Position numbers and translations under genes: made by a program
Shown: positions 8,314 to 17,218 of the stretch, piece after piece
How the letters are laid out: each line of letters begins with the position of its first letter
Position numbering within the stretch: position 1 is the first letter of the stretch
Notes under the pieces: generated by a model
What the model saw: only the letters and a program-made list of their open reading frames with translations
Told to the model about the DNA's origin: nothing
The model's database searches: none
DNA from: Acidobacteriota bacterium
GTDB taxonomy: Bacteria > Acidobacteriota > Vicinamibacteria > Vicinamibacterales > JAHECP01
Direction of reading: 5' to 3'
Assembly: GCA_024641665.1 (NCBI GenBank)
Contig: JAHECP010000022.1
Coordinates: 1-51,307, forward strand
Length of the DNA: 51,307 nt

Positions 8314-9921
8314 CTACGACGGACCCCCGGCCGGCTTGGGCACCGGCTGGAGGTCGAGGTCCTGATAGTCGAAGCTGAAGTCGGCCAGCGACGAGCACGG
8401 CACCATCTTCACCCGCTCGATGCGTCCCTGCGGATCGAGGTCGAAGGTGACGTACGCGTCGGGCGTCGTCTTTTCGCGGAAGACCGCGCGAAACGTGTCG
8501 TACTGCCAGTGCTGCAGATCAGCCACGAGGGCCTGGCTGTGCGTCATCCGCAGCACGAGCCCGCCGCCTTCCAGGGTCACGGTCACCTTGCCGTACCAGG
8601 TATCCTCGAGCTCGACGGCGTACTGCGCGAGCGGGAGCGACGGCGTGCTGTCCGCCTTGCGCGCGTCGGCGGCCTTCTTCTCCGCCGCCCAGGCCTTCTC
8701 GAGCGTGTCGGTGCGCGTCTGGCGGTAGGCGGCAATCCAGTCGGTCGGCGGCCGCCCGAGGTAGTGGTCGAAGATGTGGTACAGCACCGACGTGAACGCG
8801 CCGCCCTCCTCCTGGTTGGTGAGGATGATGACGCCGAGATTCTCCTCCGGGATCATGGCGATCGTGGTCACCATGCCGGTCAGCCCGCCCGTGTGGGAGA
8901 CGACCTTGCGGCCGGCGTAGTCACGCAGGCCGAAGCCGAGACCGTACCCGGCGAAGTTGGGCTTGCTCGCCCGGAGGGGTGGGGGCGGCTCGCTGATGCG
9001 CTGCACGGTCTGCATGGTTCGGAGCTCGTTCTCCACGGCTTCGCTCCACAGTCGCCGGCCGTCGGGGAGCGCGCCCTTGTTCAGGTGGGCGATGACCCAC
9101 TTCGACAGGTCGACGACGTTGGACCGGATGCCGGCCGCCGGCGCCCACGTGTCGTCGCGCGTGTAGTGCACCGGCGTCAGCTCGCCGTCGAGCCGCCAGC
9201 CCTTCGAATGAGGTGAGGCGAGGTTGGCGTCCGGCGGCAGGCCGGCGTTGCCGAACCGCGTTTCGGACATCTGGAGCGGCTGGAAGATCCGGTCGCGGAT
9301 GAAGTCCTCGTAGGGCCGGCCTGACGCCGCGCGGACGATCTCGCCGGCCACCACGAACATCAGGTTGTTGTACGCGTAGCGGCTGCGGAGGCTCGACGCG
9401 GGCCGGATGAAGCGCGTCTGGTGCACGACCTCCGCGCGCGTACGGTCGGTGTCGGGCCAGAACATCAGGTCGCCGGCGCCGAGCCCCAGGCCGCTGCGAT
9501 GCGACAGGGCGTCGCGCACCATGAGCTGCTGGCTGACGTAGGGGTCGAACATGGCGAACGCCGGCAGGTGCTTGTTCACCGGGTCGTCCCAGGAGAGCTT
9601 CTTCTCGTCCACCAGCATGCCGAGGGCCGTGGCGGTGAAGGCCTTCGTGTTCGAGGCGATGCCGAACAGCGTGTGCTCGTCCACCTGGCCGGGCTTGCCG
9701 AGCTCGCGCACGCCGTAGCCCTTGGCGACGACGACCCGGCCGTCCTTGACGATGGCGACGGCCATGCCGGGAACGTCGAACTCCTTCATGGCGCGGGCGA
9801 CCCACTGGTCGAGATCGGCCGGCGGGGCGGCCACCTGGGCGACGAGCGGGGAGCCGAAAGAAAAGACGATGAGGGCGGCGGCGACGAGACGGGCGGAAAT
9901 CCGCAGACGGTTTCTGTGCAT
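8314..9921 (-). CDS. Exported serine hydrolase of the class C beta-lactamase fold, with C-terminal DUF3471-like domain
   Basis: The 535-residue protein has a cleavable signal (LVAAALIVFSFGSPLVAQVA). The beta-lactamase/DD-peptidase domain spans roughly residues 30-385: the active-site SNTK (SxxK) in GIASNTKAFTATALGML, the YxN motif in RYAYNNLMF, and HTGG in place of KTG. The C-terminal about 120 residues (PLAQYAVELEDTWYGKVTVTLEGGGLVL onward) look like the DUF3471 beta domain often found in such esterase-like enzymes. It starts six bases after the stop of the CRTAC-type gene and is the last gene of a three-gene operon. Substrate is unknown; esterase or peptidase activity is as likely as beta-lactamase. 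Confidence 0.92.
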   Translation of the reverse strand: MHRNRLRISARLVAAALIVFSFGSPLVAQVAAPPADLDQWVARAMKEFDVPGMAVAIVKDGRVVVAKGYGVRELGKPGQVDEHTLFGIASNTKAFTATALGMLVDEKKLSWDDPVNKHLPAFAMFDPYVSQQLMVRDALSHRSGLGLGAGDLMFWPDTDRTRAEVVHQTRFIRPASSLRSRYAYNNLMFVVAGEIVRAASGRPYEDFIRDRIFQPLQMSETRFGNAGLPPDANLASPHSKGWRLDGELTPVHYTRDDTWAPAAGIRSNVVDLSKWVIAHLNKGALPDGRRLWSEAVENELRTMQTVQRISEPPPPLRASKPNFAGYGLGFGLRDYAGRKVVSHTGGLTGMVTTIAMIPEENLGVIILTNQEEGGAFTSVLYHIFDHYLGRPPTDWIAAYRQTRTDTLEKAWAAEKKAADARKADSTPSLPLAQYAVELEDTWYGKVTVTLEGGGLVLRMTHSQALVADLQHWQYDTFRAVFREKTTPDAYVTFDLDPQGRIERVKMVPCSSLADFSFDYQDLDLQPVPKPAGGPS

Positions 9922-9927
9922 GGGGGG

Positions 9928-11409
9928 TTACTCCGATGAGCCGGCGGCGCGCACGACGAGCGCACGTCCGGCATGTTGCGCCGGGTCCACCGAGCGGATC
10001 GTCGTCGTCACGCGCCGGCCGGCGCGCGGGACGACGACCTCGACGTCCACCGGTTCGAGCGTCGCGAGACCGATGTGGACGGGCTGGTCGCTCTGCGCGT
10101 TGTAGCCCGAGCCCGAGTCCACGAGACGCGCGCCGAGCAGCCGGCGGGTACCGGCGGCGTGGACGCGCACCTCGGCGCCGGCGAGCGTCGCGCGGCCGCG
10201 TGCGTCGAGGACGCGGACTTCGAGCGAGCGGCGCGCGTCGGCGGCCGGCAGCAGGTTGCGCAGCAGCGCGTGCGTGCCGTCCTTCTGCGCGCCGGTCAAC
10301 GCCAGATCGAGGTCGCCGTCGCCGTCGAAGTCGGCCCACTCGACGCCGTGGTCGGCGTTGAGCGCGAGGATGTTCTCCGGCGTCACGTCCTCGAAGCCGT
10401 GACCCGTGTTCCGGAACAGGTAGTCGCGGTAGCTCACTCCGCCCGTGACCGTGCCGTTCACGTAGAAGTCGAGCCGGCCGTCGTGGTCGAAGTCGGCGAA
10501 GGCGCACGTGTCGTAGCGCGAGTCGATCGCGATGCCCCAGGCCTTCGAGACGTCCTCGAAGCGCAGGCCGCCGCGGTTCAGGAACAGGCCGTTCGGCCCG
10601 TAGTTGGCGGTGAAGAGGTCGAACCGCCCGTCGCCGTCCACGTCGGCGGCGCACGGGCGCACGGTGCCGTTGGTCTCGTCGCGCGGCGCGCGGCCGCCCC
10701 AGGCGAGCCCGGCGCGCTCAGCGGCGTCGGTGAACCGCCCGCCGTCGTTCAGGAACAGGCCGTTCGCGTCGCCGTCCATGTTGGCGACGTACAGATCGAG
10801 GTCGCCGTCCTCGTCTGCGTCGAACCAGACGGCGCCGACGCTCTTGCGCGGGTCGGCGAGGCCGATCTCCTTCGCCACGTCGGTGAAGCGCCCGCCGTCG
10901 TTCCTGAAGAGCGCGTTCGGCCGGTCGCGGAACGCGACGAAGAGATCGAGGTCGCCGTCGCCGTCCACGTCCACCCAGACCGGCTGGCGGACGGCGGCCG
11001 AACCGGTCGTCAGGCCGGCCGCCTCGGTCACGTCCGTGAAGTGGCCGCCGTCGTTCCGATAGAGCCGCAGCACGGACGCCTCGCCCGGCGCGAAGCCGAC
11101 GAGCAGGTCCGGATCGCCGTCGCCGTCGTAGTCGCCCCAGGCCGCCGCGCGGGTCGGACGGGCGTCGGCCACGCCGGCTGATGCGGCGACGTCGGTCAGC
11201 ACGCCCCGGTCGTTGCGATACAGCCGGTTCGCCGCGCCGTTGAAGCCGACGAAGAGGTCCAGATCGCCGTCGCCGTCGTAGTCGGCCCAGGCGTTGACGA
11301 GCGTGCCGCCCGCCGAGAAGAGCTCCGGCTGCACGGGCTCGAAGCGCGGCGACGGGACCGGTGACAGGGCGGCGAGCGCCAGCACCGACGCGATGAGAGT
11401 GGTCCGCAT
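9928..11409 (-). CDS. Exported FG-GAP/VCBS repeat protein with C-terminal ASPIC/UnbV (CRTAC1-like) domain
   Basis: From the ATG at 11409 this is a 493-residue protein with a signal peptide (MRTTLIASVLALAALSPVPS). It contains about seven repeats of the calcium-binding loop type DxDxDGDxDL, each followed by LYRNDGG or LFLNDGG, which build an integrin-alpha-like beta-propeller. The final about 100 residues (LEVRVLDARGRATLAGAEV and SGSGYNAQSDQPVHIGLA) form the ASPIC/UnbV domain. The longer frame running upstream to 11832 lies over the TIGR04076 gene and is not used. Likely an extracytoplasmic carbohydrate- or protein-binding protein; its partner is unknown. Confidence 0.92.
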   Translation of the reverse strand: MRTTLIASVLALAALSPVPSPRFEPVQPELFSAGGTLVNAWADYDGDGDLDLFVGFNGAANRLYRNDRGVLTDVAASAGVADARPTRAAAWGDYDGDGDPDLLVGFAPGEASVLRLYRNDGGHFTDVTEAAGLTTGSAAVRQPVWVDVDGDGDLDLFVAFRDRPNALFRNDGGRFTDVAKEIGLADPRKSVGAVWFDADEDGDLDLYVANMDGDANGLFLNDGGRFTDAAERAGLAWGGRAPRDETNGTVRPCAADVDGDGRFDLFTANYGPNGLFLNRGGLRFEDVSKAWGIAIDSRYDTCAFADFDHDGRLDFYVNGTVTGGVSYRDYLFRNTGHGFEDVTPENILALNADHGVEWADFDGDGDLDLALTGAQKDGTHALLRNLLPAADARRSLEVRVLDARGRATLAGAEVRVHAAGTRRLLGARLVDSGSGYNAQSDQPVHIGLATLEPVDVEVVVPRAGRRVTTTIRSVDPAQHAGRALVVRAAGSSE

Positions 11410-11438
11410 GGCCCGTCTCGCTGGTGGCGTCGCGGCCG

Positions 11439-11855
11439 CTACACGCGACGGCTGGTGATCTTGGCGACGATGACGCGGGTTGGATCCGGACACCGGATGA
11501 ACTCCGTCGTGATGCCCTCCGGGTCGATCACCTTCTCGTACGGCGTGCCCTGATAGAGCCACGGCAGCGTACCGCCGTACTCCAGCACGCGGATGGCGCC
11601 GCTCATGCTGTCCATGAGCCACGGGCAGATCGCGCCCTTCTCGCTCGGGTACTTGATCCGCTGGCCGGCCTTGTGCGGCCCGCACTGGCCCTCCACGATG
11701 TCGACCTGGAACTCGTAGGACGGCCTCGCGGGCCGTGGCTGGGCGGGGGCGGGCTGGGCGGGCTGCTGAGCACCAGCCGTGCCGGCGGCCGACAAGGCCG
11801 CCAGGCCGGCGCCGATCCCGGTTCCCGAGCACCTGAGGAACTCACGGCGTTTCAT
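11439..11855 (-). CDS. Tat-exported TIGR04076 family protein
   Basis: This 138-residue protein begins MKRREFLRCSGTGIGAGLAAL, a twin-arginine signal with RREFLR. After an Ala/Pro-rich linker (residues 30-44), the domain matches my recollection of TIGR04076: VDIVEGQCGPHKAGQ, then GAICPWLMDSM, YGGTLPW and IRCPDPTRVIVAKI. Three conserved cysteines sit in these motifs. The family's role is not known to me. It heads a likely operon with the CRTAC-type and beta-lactamase-fold genes (gaps of 29 and 6 bases). The Tat signal suggests a protein that folds or binds a cofactor before export. Confidence 0.8.
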   Translation of the reverse strand: MKRREFLRCSGTGIGAGLAALSAAGTAGAQQPAQPAPAQPRPARPSYEFQVDIVEGQCGPHKAGQRIKYPSEKGAICPWLMDSMSGAIRVLEYGGTLPWLYQGTPYEKVIDPEGITTEFIRCPDPTRVIVAKITSRRV

Positions 11856-11926
11856 GGCGCCTCCTCTCGTGGGGCGGGTTCACGTGCCAACACGGGCACA
11901 TGGTAGCCCATTCCCGGCACGGCGGG

Positions 11927-12814
11927 TCAGAGGCGCGCCGCGGCCGCCAGCACGACGGCGCCCAGCAGGAGCCGGTAGATCGCGAAGGGCACGAAGCCGT
12001 GCTTGCGCACGTAGGCCATGAACCAGGCGACCGAGGCGTACGCGACGACGAACGAGACGACGAGGCCGATGGCGAGCACGGCCCAGCCGTGCGCGTCGAT
12101 CTGGGCGACGCCGATCGGGTTCTCGGGCGTGCCGCGGACCGACTTCAGCAGGGTGTAAACGGTCGCCGCGCCCATGGTCGGCATCGAGAGGAAGAACGAG
12201 AACTCGAGCGCCGCCGCGCGCGACATCCCGGCCAGCTGACCGGCCGCGATCGTGGCCATCGAGCGCGAGGTGCCCGGGAACACGGCCGAGAGGATCTGGC
12301 ACGCGCCGATCCACACCGCCTGCCGCATCGACATGCCATCCATCGTCCATGTGCGGACGCGGGAGGGCTCCGCCGAGGGGCCCAGGCGTTCGGCGGTGGC
12401 GTTCATCGCGTCCACGATCCACATCACGACGCCGCCGACGAGCAGCGACGCGCCCATCACGTACACGTTCTCGAGCTGGCGCCCGATCACCTTCGTCAGC
12501 AGAAAAGCCGGCACGGCCGTGACGACGAAGGCGACGATCGTCAGGCCGAACGGGTGGGTGAGGACGTTCCGATCGCCGCGCTCGCCGGACGGGTAGGTAG
12601 CCATGAACCGGGCGATCCGCGGCGCGAAGTACACGGGCAGGCAGAGCACCGCGCCGAGCTGGATGACCACGGCGAACATCTTCCAGTAGCCGTCGGTGAG
12701 GCTGATGTGCAGCAGCGCTTCGGAGAGCCTGAGATGCGCCGTCGAGCTGACCGGCAGGAACTCGGTGAGCCCCTCGACAATCCCGAGGAGCGCTGAGATC
12801 AGGTAGTCGTGCAT
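11927..12814 (-). CDS. uppP: Undecaprenyl-diphosphatase UppP (BacA)
   Basis: From the ATG at 12814, preceded by GGAGGTGGC, this is a 295-residue integral membrane protein. It shows the family signatures: LLGIVEGLTEFLPVSSTAHL near the N-terminus and GQLAGMSRAAALEFSFFLSMP, including the phosphatase-type P-G-T-S-R-S region (VFPGTSRSM). It dephosphorylates undecaprenyl diphosphate to recycle the lipid carrier for peptidoglycan synthesis. It also often confers bacitracin resistance. Confidence 0.95.
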   Translation of the reverse strand: MHDYLISALLGIVEGLTEFLPVSSTAHLRLSEALLHISLTDGYWKMFAVVIQLGAVLCLPVYFAPRIARFMATYPSGERGDRNVLTHPFGLTIVAFVVTAVPAFLLTKVIGRQLENVYVMGASLLVGGVVMWIVDAMNATAERLGPSAEPSRVRTWTMDGMSMRQAVWIGACQILSAVFPGTSRSMATIAAGQLAGMSRAAALEFSFFLSMPTMGAATVYTLLKSVRGTPENPIGVAQIDAHGWAVLAIGLVVSFVVAYASVAWFMAYVRKHGFVPFAIYRLLLGAVVLAAAARL

Positions 12815-12877
12815 GCCACCTCCGGCGGCCCGACGAACGGCGTGTGTATCCTGCCTATCCTGCCACGTACGCGCTCG

Positions 12878-12902
12878 TAGCGCACACTGAAGGTGTGCGC
12901 TA
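12878..12902. repeat. Small palindromic repeat (TAGCGCACAC stem)
   Basis: TAGCGCACAC (12878-12887) and GTGTGCGCTA (12893-12902) form a perfect 10-base stem with a five-base loop. It belongs to the same style of short palindrome as the one at 12971-12992; both end in the word GCGCTAC. Confidence 0.5.
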
Positions 12903-12920
12903 CCACGCCCCCGGGCACGA

Positions 12921-12955
12921 AGAAAAGGGGGGCAGGCCGTCCGGCCTGCCCCCCT
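12921..12955 (-). terminator. Intrinsic terminator of the M14 peptidase operon
   Basis: A perfect 12-base stem GGGGGGCAGGCC/GGCCTGCCCCCC (12927-12938 and 12943-12954) with a GTCC loop is followed on the minus strand by TTTTCTTC. It lies 47 bases past the stop codon at 13002. Stem strength and the T-run make it the best intrinsic terminator in the window. Confidence 0.8.
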
Positions 12956-12970
12956 CGCCCGTCGCGTTCG

Positions 12971-12998
12971 GCGCACGGCTGAAGCCGTGCGCTACGTA
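12971..12998. repeat. Dispersed palindrome GCGCACGGCT/AGCCGTGCGC
   Basis: GCGCACGGCT and AGCCGTGCGC flank a GA loop. The stretch GAAGCCGTGCGCTACGTA (12981-12998) recurs with one mismatch at 34307-34324, so this is part of a dispersed intergenic family. Confidence 0.55.
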
Positions 12999-13001
12999 CG
13001 A

Positions 13002-14771
13002 TCACCGCACGGCGACGGTCGCCGTGCGCGTGCCGGCCTTGACCGAGCTGTAGGTGATCGTCAGCGTCCCGGTGCCCGACACCAGGAACTGGTAGTCGGC
13101 CTTGCCGTTGCCGGGCACCTGCAGGAACTGGATCTCCGGCCGGTGCTCCTTGTAGGTGACCTGATTGCGGTCGAGGTCGGTGACGACGCCGCCCGACACC
13201 ACCGTGAGGCCCGGTCCTGCCGCCTTCAGCGTGTCGAGCGGGTGCGTCTTCTTCTGCACGGTGGCGTAACTCAACGTCGGCATCACGCCGGCGTTGGCCA
13301 CGCGCACGCGGACACGGGAGAGCCCGGCACCGAGGCGGTCGGTGCCGAGGACCGCGAGCGAGACATCGGGCGTCTGGCTGGCGGCATAGAGCACGGCCGA
13401 GGCGTTGCGGTGCACGAGGTCCGGCAGCATGAAGGGGTGCGGCAGCCGCGAGCTCATCTTCACCCAGCCGCCGATCTCGATGTCGCCGAACTGGGGATGC
13501 TTGAACGGGTGCCAGTCCCGGTAGAGCTCGCCCTGCACGACGTGGTCGCTGAACTGCAGGCGCTCGCGCTGCTGCTCGGCGTTGCCGCCCATGAAGTCGT
13601 CGCCGCCCTCGGGCGCCTCGGGTTTGGCCGCCGCGCTCGGGGCGCGGTAGGTCTCGCTCGCCGTCACGAACAGCTCGCCCACGAAGCCGTAGGCGCCGAG
13701 CACGTTGTCGGTGAAGTCGGTGAAGTCGCCGTAGGTGGGGTAGAGATCCTCCCACGACACCAGGTAGTGGTAGCCCGGCAGGATCTTCTCGGCGTTCTGG
13801 CCGAGCACGTCGTACACGGCGATGTCGCGGGGGTTCAGCTCGCCCTCGGCCTTGGTGCTCGGCCCGCGCAGGTACATGCCGCCGTTGTTGTGGAAGGCGA
13901 ACACCATGATGATGTTCGGCCGGTCCGTCACGTACTTCGCGATCGCGCGCGGGACCGCGGCCTGGAAGGGATACTCGCCCGATCCGCTCTGCACGTAGGG
14001 CGGCGCCCAGTTGATGCCCCAGTTGCGGTTGCCGTCGAGGTAGCCCGGCTCGTCCTCGTTCAGCTTGCCGTCGTGGTCGTTGTCGATGCCTTCGTCGCCG
14101 AGGATGGTCCACTCGCCCTGCTCGCCGGCCTTGACGCGCACCATGAGCCGCGGCTCGAGCGGGTCGGTCTTCCACTGCCCGAACGGGTCCTTCTTGCGCA
14201 TCGTGCAGATGTTGCCGTCGCCGTCCAGATCCTCGGCGGGATCCTCGTCCACCAGCCCGTCCCGGTCGTCGTCTCGCGGCACGCGCATGGTGCGATCGGA
14301 GCTGGGATTGTTCGGGTCGTGGAAGAAGTGGTACCGGCCGTCCACGTTGACGCTCGGGATGACGTAGAACGCGTTGCGATCCACGAGCTTCGTGATCTGA
14401 TCGTTCTGCCCGTACTTCGTGAGCAGCTCGTTCAGCAGGTACAGGCACACCTCGCCGGCCTGGATCTCGTTGCCGTGGATGTTACCGTCCACGTAGACGC
14501 CGGGCTTCGAGAGGGGCGCGCCCGTCTTGCCGTTGTTCACGGTCATCGCCCAGACCTCGCGGCCTTCTTCGCTCCGGCCGACGACGTCGAGCGTGGTGAG
14601 CGCCGGGTAGGCGGCGTGCAGCGCGCGCAGCGCCTCGCCGATCTGCTCGTAGGTGTAGTAGTGATCGAAGCGCAGCGGCACGGTGACCGGCTGCGTCTGG
14701 GCCGTCGCCACCGCCGACGCGCCGAGGAGGGCGGCGGCCGAGAGGACCATCGACAGGATTCGCGTTCTCAC
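13002..14771 (-). CDS. Exported zinc carboxypeptidase, M14 family
   Basis: The 589-residue protein starts at a GTG (14771) whose last two bases and the next A form the stop codon of the upstream paralogue (GTGA overlap), so translation is coupled. A signal peptide spans residues 1-24. The zinc site is intact: His99 and Glu102 in NIHGNE and His294 in FAFHNNGG; Glu366 in YGFVGELF is the likely catalytic glutamate. VNVDGRYHFF replaces the usual NPDGR. An acidic insertion at residues 167-250 carries three DxDxDG-like calcium loops (DDDRDGLVDED, DLDGDGN, DNDHDGKLNED). It should remove C-terminal residues or hydrolyse a peptide amide outside the cytoplasm. An intrinsic terminator follows. Confidence 0.92.
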   Translation of the reverse strand: MRTRILSMVLSAAALLGASAVATAQTQPVTVPLRFDHYYTYEQIGEALRALHAAYPALTTLDVVGRSEEGREVWAMTVNNGKTGAPLSKPGVYVDGNIHGNEIQAGEVCLYLLNELLTKYGQNDQITKLVDRNAFYVIPSVNVDGRYHFFHDPNNPSSDRTMRVPRDDDRDGLVDEDPAEDLDGDGNICTMRKKDPFGQWKTDPLEPRLMVRVKAGEQGEWTILGDEGIDNDHDGKLNEDEPGYLDGNRNWGINWAPPYVQSGSGEYPFQAAVPRAIAKYVTDRPNIIMVFAFHNNGGMYLRGPSTKAEGELNPRDIAVYDVLGQNAEKILPGYHYLVSWEDLYPTYGDFTDFTDNVLGAYGFVGELFVTASETYRAPSAAAKPEAPEGGDDFMGGNAEQQRERLQFSDHVVQGELYRDWHPFKHPQFGDIEIGGWVKMSSRLPHPFMLPDLVHRNASAVLYAASQTPDVSLAVLGTDRLGAGLSRVRVRVANAGVMPTLSYATVQKKTHPLDTLKAAGPGLTVVSGGVVTDLDRNQVTYKEHRPEIQFLQVPGNGKADYQFLVSGTGTLTITYSSVKAGTRTATVAVR

Positions 14772-16837
14772 TGCGCACCTCCCAGCCGCACCGTCGCGGC
14801 GTCGCCCCACGCGGTCGGCGACGCGAGCGTCACGTCCACCGTCGCGGGCTTGTCCGCCTGGAGCAGCCACTGGAGCTTCACGGCGGCGTGGCCGCCGATC
14901 TCCTTGATGGGCGTCCGCTCCAGGCCCGAGAGGAGCGTGACGCCGGCGCCCTTGACCGTGGCCACGGCCGGCGGCGCGTGCATGTCGCGCTTGCCCATCG
15001 CCGTGGGGAAGGGGAGATACCCGCGGTTCTCCACCCAGACGGTCAGCGCGTACACGCCGGCGCCCTTCGCCGCGACGTCCGTCTTCAGGATGCGCACGTG
15101 CGGCAGCGCGTCGGCGAGCTGCAGCACCCACGGCACCTGGCCGGTCACGAGCGGCGCGATCATCGAGGCGGGCGGCGTGGTGTCCGCGAACGGCGCCGCC
15201 CCGCCGATCTCCACCTCGCCGAGCGTCGGGTGCGTGAAGGGCGTCCAGGCGAGGTAGCCCTTGCCGCCGAAGGTCTTGTCGCTGAAGGCAACCAGTGCGC
15301 GCAGCTTCGGGTCGCCGCCGCTCGTGTCCTTCGGCTTCGGCATCTGTCGCAGCATGCCCGCCATCTGCTTCGGCGTCATGCGGCCGCTCTTCACGCCGTC
15401 CATCAGCATCTTGGCGCTGACGTTCGGCGGCGCGCCGACCTCCTTCAGGAACGCGGCCAGCTTGTCCTCGCCGAGCGCCAGGAACGCGTCGCTCGACATG
15501 CCCTCGAGCGTATCGGCCGTGATGCCCGACGGTTCGGCCTTCGGCTCCTCGGCCACCGGCAGCGTCCAGAAGTCCATCGAGAACGACGGCACGCCCAGGT
15601 GGTAGTAGGCCCACAGCTCGAACGAACCGTCCTTGTCCGGCGCCGGATCGAGGCGCTTGGCGTCGAGCTTCGCCGCCTTCAGGAACTCCTTGTACCGATC
15701 CGACAGCTCCCGGTAGAACTTCAGATCGTCCTCGAGCGGGTTGACGACCGCCCCGAGTCCGAGGAACGAGGAGATCATCGACTCGTTGATCTCGAAGCCG
15801 GCCGGCACCATCGGCCGCACCATGTCCAGGATCTCCTGCATGGAGTAGGTCCGGTTGGGATCGGCGCCGAAGCGCTTCGCGATGTCCTCGGGGATCTTGA
15901 TGGCCGTGAAATCCGCCGATCCCTGCCGGCCGCCGCGCGGTGGGTTCAGGCAGAAGTTGCTCGATCCGAACGTGACGGCCATCGCGATCTCGGGATGATC
16001 GACGGCGAACTTCATCAGGCCGAACGTTTCGGGCTCGTGACCGGGCCACGGCCCCGCTTCGGACGCGAAGGGGTGAAACAGATGCGGGAAGGTGACGCCG
16101 ATGTCCACGCCGCCCGCCGGGTCCTCGTTGTACGTGCCGTCGCCGTCGTTGTCGAGGCCCTCGGTGTAGAGCCGGTAGACGCCCTTCTCGCCCTTCGACG
16201 CCTCGGCCCGCTTCAGCAGCCGCGGGTCGCCCTCGACCGGCATCCACTCGCCGGACGGGTCCTTCACGCGCATCTGGCTGATCACGCCGTCGCCGTTCAG
16301 GTCGTCCGGCCCGTCCTCGTCCGCCTGGTCGTCCATGTCGTCGTTGTACACGGAGCCGTTGCGCGCGTCGGCGACGAGCGGCTTCCCGAAGTACCGGCGC
16401 GACGCGTCGGGGTTGAGCGCGGGGACGATGAACCAGGTCAGCTCCTTCGTCATCTCCGGCCTGTTGAACAGGAGGTCGGCCAGGGCCAGCGCCGCCTCGC
16501 TCGCCAGGGGCACTGTGCCCTCGGCGTTGGCCACGACCAGCACCGCCGGCGATGTGCGTGTCTTGGCGGCCACGTCGGGCCCGATCTCGAGAACGACCAC
16601 GTCGAGCCCGGCCGGGCTCGTCGCGATCGTGTGGACCGCGGCCCGTCCCAGATGGATCTTCGCGTAGGCCTGGACCGCCGCGACGATCTCCTGCGGCGTG
16701 TGATAGCGGTCGAAGCTCACGGGCGCGGCCGCGGTGGGCGCCGGCGGCGCCTGCTGGCTCGCGCCGCCCGCGGCGACGGCCACGAGCGCGAGCACGCACG
16801 TCAGCGCGGCTCGTGGGATGGGGGGACGTCTGGACAC
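14768..16837 (-). CDS. M14 carboxypeptidase-like exported protein lacking the zinc site (predicted pseudoenzyme)
   Basis: The start is the GTG at 16837, with GCAGGAG seven bases upstream; longer starts lack a ribosome site. It gives 689 residues with a signal peptide (PRAALTCVLALVAVAAGGA). It aligns with the downstream active paralogue through the N-terminal fold, the NPDA/NVDG segment and the acidic insertion (DDMDDQADEDGPDDLNGDG, GLDNDGDGTYNED). But the zinc motif HGNE is replaced by EGTV (residues 106-109), the third ligand His by Gly291 (TFGSSN), and the catalytic Glu by Asp in FSMDFW. Length and codon use look normal, so it is not simply decaying. It may bind substrate or partner with the coupled active enzyme. 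Confidence 0.87.
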   Translation of the reverse strand: MSRRPPIPRAALTCVLALVAVAAGGASQQAPPAPTAAAPVSFDRYHTPQEIVAAVQAYAKIHLGRAAVHTIATSPAGLDVVVLEIGPDVAAKTRTSPAVLVVANAEGTVPLASEAALALADLLFNRPEMTKELTWFIVPALNPDASRRYFGKPLVADARNGSVYNDDMDDQADEDGPDDLNGDGVISQMRVKDPSGEWMPVEGDPRLLKRAEASKGEKGVYRLYTEGLDNDGDGTYNEDPAGGVDIGVTFPHLFHPFASEAGPWPGHEPETFGLMKFAVDHPEIAMAVTFGSSNFCLNPPRGGRQGSADFTAIKIPEDIAKRFGADPNRTYSMQEILDMVRPMVPAGFEINESMISSFLGLGAVVNPLEDDLKFYRELSDRYKEFLKAAKLDAKRLDPAPDKDGSFELWAYYHLGVPSFSMDFWTLPVAEEPKAEPSGITADTLEGMSSDAFLALGEDKLAAFLKEVGAPPNVSAKMLMDGVKSGRMTPKQMAGMLRQMPKPKDTSGGDPKLRALVAFSDKTFGGKGYLAWTPFTHPTLGEVEIGGAAPFADTTPPASMIAPLVTGQVPWVLQLADALPHVRILKTDVAAKGAGVYALTVWVENRGYLPFPTAMGKRDMHAPPAVATVKGAGVTLLSGLERTPIKEIGGHAAVKLQWLLQADKPATVDVTLASPTAWGDAATVRLGGAQ

Positions 16838-17218
16838 GGAAGTCTCCTGCTGAGATGAACGGATGGATGAGAACACGCGCAACGGCGGGGGCCTCCGCTG
16901 GGCCCGGCGGGGCGCCATGCCGAGCGGAGCATAGCACAGCCCCATGGACACGCCGAGCGCGCCAACGTGCTACAGTGTCGCGTCACACTGCCGGGGAGGC
17001 CGACCATGGTGCCGGGTTTTCGGCAGGGTTCGGTCGTCGGTTCGTCGTCGCTTCCCTCCGTCCGGCCGGCCGGGCCGAACGACCCCGCCGCCAGTGCGCG
17101 TGTCGCGCGCGTCGTCCGCGAAACCGCCGGATTCCGTCTCTCCAACACGAGCTGACCGCGCCGGGCGCAGTGGCGACGTCCTGGCGGCGGCGGTTTGTGA
17201 GGAAGGAGGGACGCATTC
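16838..17218. other. Divergent gene-free region
   Basis: This 381-base stretch separates the minus-strand M14 pair from the plus-strand exported-protein pair. I see no gene. TACAGT at 16971-16976 with TGGACA 20 bases upstream is a weak plus-strand promoter candidate, and TATGCT (complement of 16931-16936 region) is a weak minus-strand one. GAAGGAGGG at about 17203 is the ribosome binding site of the next gene. Confidence 0.35.

Noticed and set aside
8420-9216. Plus-strand frames over the beta-lactamase-fold gene
   Set aside because: They are shadows; the minus-strand gene has all three active-site motifs in order.
12987-16858. Long plus-strand open frames over the M14 pair
   Set aside because: Both real genes on the minus strand have signal peptides, domain matches and a start-stop overlap; the plus frames have none.
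13002-16937. Possible single 1311-residue M14 protein
   Set aside because: The first part of this frame is out of register with the upstream paralogue; the GTGA overlap at 14768-14771 gives two proper genes.
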